Source of the DNA: Rhopalosiphum padi
Taxonomy: Eukaryota; Arthropoda; Insecta; Hemiptera; Aphididae
Direction of reading: 5' to 3'
DNA: 64,000 nucleotides
Assembly: GCF_020882245.1 (NCBI RefSeq)
Contig: NW_026869996.1
Span: forward strand, 2,279,592 to 2,343,591
The position numbers and the translations under genes are program-made. Below are positions 14,251-27,000 of the stretch, piece after piece. The notes beneath the pieces were generated by a model, which saw only the letters and a list, made by a program, of their open reading frames with translations, had not been told where the DNA came from and ran no database searches. Every line of letters begins with the position of its first letter. Positions within the stretch are counted from its first letter, which is position 1.

Positions 14251-17200
14251 AAGGAAAAATGTTAAATTTAATTTATTTGATGGTGTTAAATCGTTTATTA
14301 GGGGGGGTTGTTAAGGAAAAATGTTAAATTTAATTTATTTGATGGATTTAAAGCGGTTTTTTATGGAGTTTTTTGATGAATAAATGGTTTTTTAATACAT
14401 GTTAAGGAAATTTCTGGTTTTTAATAATTTATTATGGGGGTTTGTTGAGAAAAAAATGTTAAATTTAATTTATTTGATGGATTTAAAGCGGTTTTTATGG
14501 GGTTTTTTTGATGAATTAATGGTTTTTTAATACATTTTAAGGAAATTTCTGGTTTTTAATCATTTATTATGGGGGTTTGTTAAGGAAAAATGTTAAATTT
14601 ATTGTATTTGATGGTTTTAAATCGGTTATTATTGGGGGTTGTTAAGGAAAAATGTTAAATTTAATTTATTTGATGGATATTAATCAATTATTATGAAGTT
14701 TTTTGATGAATTAAATGTTTTTTTAATATATTTTAAGGAAATTTCTGGTTTTTAATCATTTATTATGGGGGTTTGTTAAGGAAAAATGTTAAATTTAATG
14801 TATTTGATGGTTTTAAATAGTTTTTTATTGGGGGTTGTTAAGGAAAAACGTTAAATTTAATTTATTTGATGGATTTAAAGCGGTTTTTATGGGGTTTTTT
14901 TGATGAATTAATGGTTTTTTTAATACATTTTAAGGAAATTTCTGGTTTTTAATCATTTATTATGGAGGGTTGTTTAAGGAAAAATGTTAAATTTAATATA
15001 ATTGATGGATTTAAATCAATTATTATGGGGTTTTTTAAATACATTTTAAGGAAATTTCTGGTTTATAATCATTTATTATGGGGGTTTGACAAGGAAAAAT
15101 GTTAAATTTAATTTATTTGATGGATTTAAATCAATTATTATGGGGTTTTTTGATGAATTAATGGTTTTCTTAATACATTTTAAGGAAATTTTCTGGTTTT
15201 TAATCATTTATTATGGGGGGTTGTTAAGGAAAAATGTTAAATTTAATATAATTGATGGATTTAAATCAATTATTATGGGGTTTTTTGATGAATTAATGGT
15301 TTTTTTTAATACATTTTAAGGAAATTTCTGGTTTTTTAATCATTTATTATGGGGGGTTGTTAAGGAAAAATGTTAAATTTAATTTAATTGATGGATTTAA
15401 ATCAATTATTATGGGTTTTTTTTTTTGATGAATTAAGGTTTTTTTAATATATTTTAAGGAAATTTCTGGTTTTTTAATCATTTATTGTGGGGTTTGTTAA
15501 GGAAAAATGTTAAATTTAATGTATTTGATGGTTTTAAATAGTTTTTTATTGGGGGTTGTTAAGGAAAAACGTTAAATTTAATTTATTTGATGGATTTAAA
15601 GCGGTTTTTATGGGGTTTTTTGATGAATTAATGGTTTTTTTAATACATTTTAAGGAAATTTCTGGTTTTTAATCATTTATTATGGAGGGTTGTTAAGGAA
15701 AAATGTTAAATTTAATATAATTGATGGATTTAAATCAATTATTATGGGGTTTTTTAAATACATTTTAAGGAAATTTCTGGTTTATAATCATTTATTATGG
15801 GGGGTTGACAAGGAAATATGTTAAATTTAATTTATTTGATGGATTTAAATCAATTATTATGGGGGTTTTTTGATGAATTAATGGTTTTCTTAATACATTT
15901 TAAGGAAATTTCTGGTTTTTAATCATTTATTATGGGGGGTTGTTAAGGAAAAAATGTTTAAATTTAATATAATTGATGGATTTAAATCAATTATTATGGG
16001 GTTTTTTGATGAATTAATAATTTTTTTAATACATTTTAAGGAAATTTCTGGTTTATAATCATTTATTATGGGGGTTTGTTAAGGAAAAATGTTAAATTTA
16101 ATGTATTTGATGGTTTTAAATAGTTTTTTTATTGGGGGTTGTTAAGGAAAAACGTTAAATTTAATTTATTTGATGGATATAAAATCAATTATTATGGGGT
16201 TTTTTGATGAATTAATGGTATTTTTAATACATTTTTAGCAAATTAATGGTTTTTAATCATTAATTTTGGGGGTTTTTTAAGGAAAAATGTTAAATATAAT
16301 GTATTTGATGGTGTTAAATCGTTTATTATTGGGGGGTTGTTAAGGAAAAATGTTAAATTCAATTTATTTGATGGATTTAAAGCGGTATTTATGGAGTTTT
16401 TTGATGAATAAATGGTTTTTTTTAATACATGTTAAGGAAATTTCTGGTTTTTAATAATTTATTATGGGGGTTTGTTAAGGAAAAATGTTAAATTTAATTT
16501 ATTTGATGGATTTAAAAGCGGTTTTTATGGGGTTTTTTGATGAATTAATGGTTTTTTTAATACATTTTAAGGAAATTTCTGGTTTTTAATCATTTATTAT
16601 GGGGGGTTGTTAAGGAAAAATGTTAAATTTAATATAATTGATGGATTTAAATCAATTATTATGGGGTTTTTCGATGAATTAATGGTTATTTTAATACATT
16701 TTAAGGAAATTTCTGGTTTATAATCATTTATTATGGGGGTTTGTTAAGGATAAATGTTAAATTTAATGTATTTGATGGTTTTAAATCGGTTATTATTGGG
16801 GGTTGTTAAGGAAAAATGTTAAATTTAATGTATTTGATGGTGTTAAATCGTTTATTAGGGGGGGTTGTTAAGGAAAAATGTTAAATTTAATGTATTTGAT
16901 GGTTTTAAATAGTTTTTTATTGGGGGTTGTTAAGGAAAAATGTTAAATTTAATTTATTTGATGGATATTAATCAATTATTATGAAGTTTTTGATGAATAA
17001 ATGGTTTTTTTAATACATGTTAAGGAAATTTCTGGTTTTTAATAATTTATTATGGGGGTTTGTTGAGAAAAAATGTTAAATTTAATTTATTTGATGGATT
17101 TAAAGCGGTTTTTTATGGGGTTTTTTGATGAATTAATGGTTTTTTAATACATTTTAAGGAAATTTCTGGTTTTTAATCATTTATTATGGGGGATTGTTAA

Positions 17201-20200
17201 GGAAAAATGTTAAATTTAATATAATTGATGGATTTAAATCAATTATTATGAGGTTTTTTTGATGAATTAATGGTTTTTTTTAATACATTTTAAGGAAATT
17301 TCTGGTTTATAATCATTTATTATGGGGGTTTGTTAAGGAAAAATGTTAAATTTAATGTATTTGATGGTTTTAAATAGTTTTTTATTGGGGGTTGTTAAGG
17401 AAAAACGTTAAATTTAATTTATTTGATGGATATAAATCAATTATTATGGGGTTTTTTGATGAATTAATGGTTTTTTTTAGTACATTTTAAGGAAATTTCT
17501 GGTTTTTAATCATTTATTATGGGGGTTGTTAAGGAAAAATGTTAAATTTAATTTATTTGATGGATTTAAATCAATTATTATGGGGTTTTTTGATGAATTA
17601 ATGGTTTTTTTTAATACATTTTAAGGAAATTTCTGGTTTTTAATCATTTTATTATGGGGGGTTGATAAGGAAAAATGTTAAATTTAATTTATTTGATGGT
17701 GTTAAATCGTTTATTAGGGGGGGTTGTTAAGGAAAAATGTTAAATTTAATGTATTTGATGGATTTAAAGCGGTTTTTATGGGGTTTTTTTGATGAATTAA
17801 TGGTTTTTTTAATACATTTTAAGGAAATTTCTGGTTTTTAATCATTTATTATGGGGGGTTGTTAAGGAAAAAATGTTAAATTTAATATAATTGATGGATT
17901 TAAATCAATTATTATGGGGTTTTTTGATGAATTAATGGTTTTTTTAATACATTTTAAGGAAATTTCTGGTTTATAATCATTTATTATGGGGGTTTGTTAA
18001 GGAAAAATGTTAAATTTAATGTATTTGATGGTTTTAAATCGGTTATTATTGGGGGTTGTTAAGGAAAAAATGTTAAATTTAATTTATTTGATGGATATTA
18101 ATCAAGTATTATGAAGTTTTTTGATGAATTAAATGTTTTTTTAATATATTTTAAGGAAATTTCTGGTTTTTAATCATTTATTATGGGGGTTTGTTAAGGA
18201 AAAATGTTAAATTTAATGTATTTGATGGTTTTAAATAGTTTTTTATTGGGGGTTGTTAAGGAAAAACGTTAAATTTATTTATTTGATGGATTTAAAGCGG
18301 TTTTTATGGGGTTTTTTGATGAATTAATGGTTTTTTTAATACATTTTAAGGAAATTTCTGGTTTTTAATCATTTATTATGGAGGGTTGTTAAGGAAAAAT
18401 GTTAAATTTAATATAATTGATGGATTTAAATCAATTATTATGGGGTTTTTTAAATACATTTTAAGGAAATTTCTGGTTTATAATCATTTATTATGGGGGT
18501 TTGACAAGGAAAAATGTTAAATTTAATTTATTTGAATGGATTTAAATCAATTATTATGGGGTTTTTTTGATGAATTAATGGTTTTCTTAATACATTTTAA
18601 GGAAATTTCTGGTTTTTAATCATTTATTATGGGGGGGTTGTTAAGGAAAAATGTTAAATTTAATATAATTGATGGATTTTAAATCAATTATTATGGGGTT
18701 TTTTGATGAATTAATGGTTTTTTTAATACATTTTAAGGAAATTTCTGGTTTTTTAATCATTTATTATGGGGGGTTGTTAAGGAAAAATGTTAAATTTAAT
18801 TTAATTGATGGATTTAAATCAATTATTATGGGTTTTTTGATGAATTAAAGGTTTTTTTAATATATTTTAAGGAAATTTCTGGTTTTTTTAATCATTTATT
18901 GTGGGGTTTGTTAAGGAAAAATGTTAAATTTAATGTATTTGATGGTTTTAAATAGTTTTTTATTGGGGGTTGTTAAGGAAAAAACGTTAAATTTAATTTA
19001 TTTGATGGATTTAAAGCGGTTTTTTATGGGGTTTTTTTGATGAATTAATGGTTTTTTTAATACATTTTAAGGAAATTTCTGGTTTTTAATCATTTATTAT
19101 GGAGGGTTGTTAAGGAAAAAATGTTAAATTTAATATAATTGATGGATTTAAATCAATTATTATGGGGTTTTTTAAATACATTTTAAGGAAATTTCTGGTT
19201 TATAATCATTTATTATGGGGGGGTTGACAAGGAAATATGTTAAATTTTAATTTATTTGATGGATTTAAATCAATTATTATGGGGTTTTTTGATGAATTAA
19301 TGGTTTTTCTTAATACATTTTAAGGAAATTTCTGGTTTTTAATCATTTATTATGGGGGGTTGTTAAGGAAAAATGTTAAATTTAATATAATTGATGGATT
19401 TAAATCAATTATTATGGGGTTTTTTGATGAATTAATAATTTTTTTAATACATTTTAAGGAAATTCTGGTTTATAATCATTTATTATGGGGGTTTGTTAAG
19501 GAAAAATGTTAAATTTAATGTATTTGATGGTTTTAAATAGTTTTTTATTGGGGGTTGTTAAGGAAAAACGTTAAATTTAATTTATTTGATGGATATAAAT
19601 CAATTATTATGGGGTTTTTTGATGAATTAATGGTATTTTTAATACATTTTTAGCAAATTAATGGTTTTTAATCATTAATTTTGGGGGTTTTTTTAAGGAA
19701 AAATGTTAAATATAATGTATTTGATGGTGTTAAATCGTTTATTATTGGGGGTTGTTAAGGAAAAATGTTAAATTCAATTTATTTGATGGATTTAAAGCGG
19801 TTTTTATGGAGTTTTTGATGAATAAATGGTTTTTTAATACATGTTAAGGAAATTTCTGGTTTTTAATAATTTATTATGGGGGTTTGTTAAGGAAAAATGT
19901 TAAATTTAATTTATTTGATGGATTTAAAGCGGTTTTTATGGGGTTTTTTTTGATGAATTAATGGTTTTTTAATACATTTTAAGGAAATTTCTGGTTTTTA
20001 ATCATTTATTATGGGGGGTTGTTAAGGAAAAATGTTAAATTTAATATAATTGATGGATTTAAATCAATTATTATGGGGTTTTTCGATGAATTAATGGTTA
20101 TTTTAATACATTTTAAGGAAATTTCTGGTTTATAATCATTTATTATGGGGGGTTTGTTAAGGATAAATGTTAAATTTAATGTATTTGATGGTTTTAAATC

Positions 20201-21078
20201 GGTTATTATTGGGGGTTGTTAAGGAAAAATGTTAAATTTAATGTATTTGATGGTGTTAAATCGTTTATTAGGGGGGTTGTTAAGGAAAAAATGTTAAATT
20301 TAATGTATTTGATGGTTTTAAATAGTTTTTTATTGGGGGTTGTTAAGGAAAAATGTTAAATTTAATTTATTTGATGGATATTAATCAATTATTATGAAGT
20401 TTTTTGATGAATAAAATGGTTTTTTAATACATGTTAAGGAAATTTCTGGGTTTTTAATAATTTATTATGGGGGTTTGTTGAGAAAAAATGTTAAATTTAA
20501 TTTATTTGATGGATTTAAAGCGGTTTTTATGGGGTTTTTTTGATGAATTAATGGTTTTTTAATACATTTTAAGGAAATTTCTGGTTTTTAATCATTTATT
20601 ATGGGGGATTGTTAAGGAAAAATGTTAAATTTAATATAATTGATGGATTTAAATCAATTATTATGAGGTTTTTTGATGAATTAATGGTTTTTTTTAATAC
20701 ATTTTAAGGAAATTTCTGGTTTATAATCATTTATTATGGGGGTTTGTTAAGGAAAAATGTTAAATTTAATGTATTTGATGGTTTTAAATAGTTTTTTATT
20801 GGGGGTTGTTAAGGAAAAACGTTAAATTTAATTTATTTGATGGATATAAATCAATTATTATGGGGTTTTTTGATGAATTAATGGTTTTTTTTTAGTACAT
20901 TTTAAGGAAATTTCTGGTTTTTAATCATTTATTATGGGGGGTTGTTAAGGAAAAATGTTAAATTTAATTTATTTGATGGATTTAAATCAATTATTATGGG
21001 GTTTTTTGATGAATTAATGGTTTTTTTAATACATTTTAAGGAAATTTCTGGTTTTTTAATCATTTATTATGGGGGGTT
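14251..21078 (+). repeat. Satellite type B block, ~3.415-kb higher-order repeat
   Basis: The spacing of rare variants changes here. 'ttgataagg' occurs at about 14247, 17663 and 21078 (3,416 and 3,415 bp apart). 'tgacaagg' occurs at 15087 and 18502 (3,415 bp) and at 15806 and 19225 (3,419 bp). This makes two full turns of a 3.4-kb unit. It shares most of its length with the 2.5-kb unit to its left plus extra units holding the 'tgacaagg' variants, so it looks like an expanded version of that unit. Confidence 0.75.
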
Positions 21079-24000
21079 GATAAGGAAAAATGTTAAATTT
21101 AATTTATTTGATGGTGTTAAATCGTTTATTAGGGGGGGTTGTTAAGGAAAAATGTTAAATTTAATGTATTTGATGGGATTTAAAGCGGTTTTTATGGGGT
21201 TTTTTGATGAATTAATGGTTTTTTTAATACATTTTAAGGAAATTTCTGGTTTTTAATCATTTATTATGGGGGGTTGTTAAGGAAAAATGTTAAATTTAAT
21301 ATAATTGATGGATTTAAATCAATTATTATGGGGTTTTTTGATGAATTAATGGTTTTTTTAATACATTTTAAGGAAAATTCTGGTTTATAATCATTTATTA
21401 TGGGGGTTTTGTTAAGGAAAAATGTTAAATTTAATGTATTTGATGGTTTTAAATCGGTTATTATTGGGGGTTGTTAAGGAAAAAATGTTAAATTTAATTT
21501 ATTTGATGGATATTAATCAAGTATTATGAAGTTTTTTGATGAATTAAATGTTTTTTTAATATATTTTAAGGAAATTTCTGGTTTTTAATCATTTATTATG
21601 GGGGGGTTTGTTAAGGAAAAATGTTAAATTTAATGTATTTGATGGTTTTAAATAGTTTTTTTATGGGGGTTGTTAAGGAAAAACGTTAAATTTAATTTAT
21701 TTGATGGATTTAAAGCGTGTTTTATAGGGTTTTTTGATGAATTAATGGTTTTTTTTAATACATTTTTAGCAAATTAATGGTTTTTAATCATTAATTTTGG
21801 GGGTTTTTTAAGGAAAAATGTTAAATATAATGTATTTGATGGTGTTAAATCGTTTATTATTGGGGGTTGTTAAGGAAAAATGTTAAATTCAATTTATTTG
21901 ATGGATTTAAACCGGTTTTTATGAAGTTTTTTGATGAATTAAATGTTTTTTTAATATATTTTAAGGAAATTTCTGGTTTTTAATAATTTATTATGGGGGT
22001 TTGTTAAGGAAAAATGTTAAATTTAATTTATTTGATGGATTTAAATCAATTATTATGGGTTTTTTGATGAATTAATGGTTTTTTTAATAAATTTTAAGGA
22101 AATTTCTGGTTTTTAATCATTTATTATGGGGGGTTGTTAAGGAAAAAATGTTAAATTTAATTTAATTGATGGATTTAAATCAATTATTATGGGTTTTTTT
22201 GATGAATTAATGGTTTTTTTAATACATTTTAAGGAAATTTCTGGTTTTAAATCGTTTATTATTGGGGGTTGTTAAGGAAAAAATGTTAAATTTAATGTAT
22301 TTGATGGTTTTAAATCGGTTATTATTGGGGGGTTGTTAAGGAAAAATGTTAAATTTAATTTATTTGATGGATATTAATCAATTATTATGGGGTTTTTTGA
22401 TGAATTAATGGTATTTTTAATACATTTTTAGCAAATTAATGGTTTTTAATCATTAATTTTGGGGGGTTTTTTAAGGAAAAATGTTAAATATAATGTATTT
22501 GATGGTGTTAAATCGTTTATTATTGGGGGTTGTTAAGGAAAAATGTTAAATTCAATTTATTTGATGGATTTAAAGCGGTTTTTATGGAGTTTTTTTGATG
22601 AATAAATGGTTTTTTAATACATGTTAAGGAAATTTCTGGTTTTTAATAATTTATTATGGGGGTTTGTTAAGGAAAAAATGTTAAATTTAATTTATTTGAT
22701 GGATTTAAAGCGGTTTTTTATGGGGTTTTTTTGATGAATTAATGGTTTTTTTAATACATTTTAAGGAAATTTCTGGTTTTTAATCATTTATTATGGGGGG
22801 TTGTTAAGGAAAAATGTTAAATTTAATATAATTGATGGATTTAAATCAATTATTATGGGGTTTTTCGATGAATTAATGGTTATTTTAATACATTTTAAGG
22901 AAATTTCTGGTTTATAATCATTTATTATGGGGGTTTGTTAAGGATAAATGTTAAATTTAATGTATTTGATGGTTTTAAATCGTTATTATTGGGGGTTGTT
23001 AAGGAAAAATGTTAAATTTAATGTATTTGATGGTGTTAAAATCGTTTATTAGGGGGGTTGTTAAGGAAAAATGTTAAATTTAATGTATTTGATGGTTTTA
23101 AATAGTTTTTTATTGGGGGTTGTTAAGGAAAAATGTTAAATTTAATTTATTTGATGGATATTAATCAATTATTATGAAGTTTTTTGATGAATAAATGGTT
23201 TTTTTAATACATGTTAAGGAAATTTCTGGTTTTTAATAATTTATTATGGGGGTTTGTTGAGAAAAAATGTTAAATTTAATTTATTTGATGGATTTAAAGC
23301 GGTTTTTATGGGGTTTTTTGATGAATTAATGGTTTTTTTAATACATTTTAAGGAAATTTCTGGTTTTTAATCATTTATTATGGGGGATTGTTAAGGAAAA
23401 ATGTTAAATTTAATATAATTGATGGATTTAAATCAATTATTATGAGGTTTTTTGATGAATTAATGGTTTTTTTTAATACATTTTAAGGAAATTTCTGGTT
23501 TATAATCATTTATTATGGGGGTTTGTTAAGGAAAAATGTTAAATTTAATGTATTTGATGGTTTTAAATAGTTTTTTATTGGGGGTTGTTAAGGAAAAACG
23601 TTAAATTTAATTTATTTGATGGATATAAATCAATTATTATGGGGTTTTTTGATGAATTAATGGTTTTTTTTAGTACATTTTAAGGAAATTTCTGGTTTTT
23701 AATCATTTATTATGGGGGTTGTTAAGGAAAAATGTTAAATTTAATTTATTTGATGGATTTAAATCAATTATTATGGGGTTTTTTTGATGAATTAATGGTT
23801 TTTTTAATACATTTTAAGGAAATTTCTGGTTTTTAATCATTTATTATGGGGGGTTGATAAGGAAAAATGTTAAATTTAATTTATTTGATGGTGTTAAATC
23901 GTTTATTAGGGGGGGTTGTTAAGGAAAAATGTTAAATTTAATGTATTTGATGGATTTAAAGCGGTTTTTATGGGGTTTTTTGATGAATTAATGGTTTTTT

Positions 24001-27000
24001 AATACATTTTAAGGAAATTTCTGGTTTTTAATCATTTATTATGGGGGGTTGTTAAGGAAAAATGTTAAATTTAATATAATTGATGGATTTAAATCAATTA
24101 TTATGGGGTTTTTTGATGAATTAATGGTTTTTTTAATACATTTTAAGGAAAATTCTGGTTTATAATCATTTATTATGGGGGTTTGTTAAGGAAAAATGTT
24201 AAATTTAATGTATTTGATGGTTTTAAATCGGTTATTATTGGGGGTTGTTAAGGAAAAATGTTAAATTTAATTTATTTGATGGATATTAATCAAGTATTAT
24301 GAAGTTTTTTGATGAATTAAATGTTTTTTTAATATATTTTAAGGAAATTTCTGGTTTTTAATCATTTATTATGGGGGTTTGTTAAGGAAAAATGTTAAAT
24401 TTAATGTATTTGATGGTTTTAAATAGTTTTTTTATTGGGGGTTGTTAAGGAAAAACGTTAAATTTAATTTATTTGATGGATTTAAAGCGGTTTTTATAGG
24501 GTTTTTTGATGAATTAATGGTTTTTTTAATACATTTTTAGCAAATTAATGGTTTTTAATCATTAATTTTGGGGGTTTTTTAAGGAAAAATGTTAAATATA
24601 ATGTATTTGATGGTGTTAAATCGTTTATTATTGGGGGTTGTTAAGGAAAAATGTTAAATTCAATTTATTTGATGGATTTAAACCGGTTTTTATGAAGTTT
24701 TTTGATGAATTAAATGTTTTTTTAATATATTTTAAGGAAATTTCTGGTTTTTAATAATTTATTATGGGGGTTTGTTAAGGAAAAATGTTAAATTTAATTT
24801 ATTTGATGGATTTAAATCAATTATTATGGGGTTTTTTGATGAATTAATGGTTTTTTTTAATAAATTTTAAGGAAATTTCTGGTTTTTAATCATTTATTAT
24901 GGGGGGTTGTTAAGGAAAAATGTTAAATTTAATTTAATTGATGGATTTAAATCAATTATTATGGGTTTTTTTTGATGAATTAATGGTTTTTTTAATACAT
25001 TTTAAGGAAATTTCTGGTTTTTAAATCGTTTATTATTGGGGGTTGTTAAGGAAAAATGTTAAATTTAATGTATTTGATGGTTTTAAATCGGTTATTATTG
25101 GGGGTTGTTAAGGAAAAATGTTAAATTTAATTTATTTGATGGATATTAATCAATTATTATGGGGTTTTTTGATGAATTAATGGTATTTTTAATACATTTT
25201 TAGCAAATTAATGGTTTTTAATCATTAATTTTGGGGGTTTTTTAAGGAAAAATGTTAAATATAATGTATTTGATGGTGTTAAATCGTTTATTATTGGGGG
25301 TTGTTAAGGAAAAATGTTAAATTCAATTTATTTGATGGATTTAAAGCGGTTTTTATGGAGTTTTTTGATGAATAAATGGTTTTTTAATACATGTTAAGGA
25401 AATTTCTGGTTTTTAATAATTTATTATGGGGGTTTGTTAAGGAAAAATGTTAAATTTAATTTATTTGATGGATTTAAAGCGGTTTTTTATGGGGTTTTTT
25501 GATGAATTAATGGTTTTTTAATACATTTTTATTTCTGGTTTTTTAATCATTTATTATGGGGGGTTGTTGTTAAGGAAAAATGTTAAATTTAATATAATTG
25601 ATGGATTTAAATCAATTATTATGGGGTTTTTCGATGAATTAATGGTTATTTTAATACATTTTAAGGAAATTTCTGGTTTATAATCATTTATTATGGGGGT
25701 TTGTTAAGGATAAATGTTAAATTTAATGTATTTTGATGGTTTTAAATCGGTTATTATTGGGGGTTGTTAAGGAAAAATGTTAAATTTAATGTATTTGATG
25801 GTGTTAAATCGTTTATTTAGGGGGGGTTGTTAAGGAAAAATGTTAAATTTAATGTATTTGATGGTTTTAAATAGTTTTTTATTGGGGGTTGTTAAGGAAA
25901 AATGTTTAAATTTAATTTATTTGATGGATATTAATCAATTATTATGAAGTTTTTTGATGAATAAATGGTTTTTTTTAATACATGTTAAGGAAATTTCTGG
26001 TTTTTAATAATTTATTATGGGGGTTTGTTGAGAAAAAATGTTAAATTTAATTTATTTGATGGATTTAAAGCGGTTTTTATGGGGTTTTTTGATGAATTAA
26101 TGGTTTTTTAATACATTTTAAGGAAATTTCTGGTTTTTAATCATTTATTATGGGGGTTGTTAAGGAAAAATGTTAAATTTAATTTATTTGATGGATTTAA
26201 ATCAATTATTATGGGGTTTTTTGATGAATTAATGGTTTTTTAATACATTTTAAGGAAATTTCTGGTTTTTAATCATTTATTATGGGGGGTTGATAAGGAA
26301 AAATGTTAAATTTAATTTATTTGATGGTGTTAAATCGTTTATTAGGGGGGGTTGTTAAGGAAAAATGTTAAATTTAATTTATTTGATGGATTTAAAGCGG
26401 TTTTTATGGAGTTTTTTGATGAATAAATGGTTTTTTAATACATGTTAAGGAAATTTCTGGTTTTTAATAATTTATTATGGGGGTTTGTTAAGGAAAAATG
26501 TTAAATTTATTGTATTTGATGGTTTTAAATCGGTTATTATTGGGGGTTGTTAAGGAAAAATGTTAAATTTAATTTATTTGATGGATATTAATCAATTATT
26601 ATGAAGTTTTTTGATGAATTAAATGTTTTTTTAATATATTTTAAGGAAATTTCTGGTTTTTAATCATTTATTATGGGGGTTTGTTAAGGAAAAATGTTAA
26701 ATTTAATGAATTTGATGGTTTTAAATAGTTTTTTATTGGGGGTTGTTAAGGAAAAACGTTAAATTTAATTTATTTGATGGATTTAAAGCGTTTTTTATGG
26801 GGTTTTTTGATGAATTAATGGTTTTTTTAATACATTTTAAGGAAATTTCTGGTTTTTAATCATTTATTATGGAGGGTTGTTAAGGAAAAATGTTAAATTT
26901 AATATAATTGATGGATTTAAATCAATTATTATGGGGTTTTTTAAATACATTTTAAGGAAATTTCTGGTTTATAATCATTTATTATGGGGGGTTGACAAGG

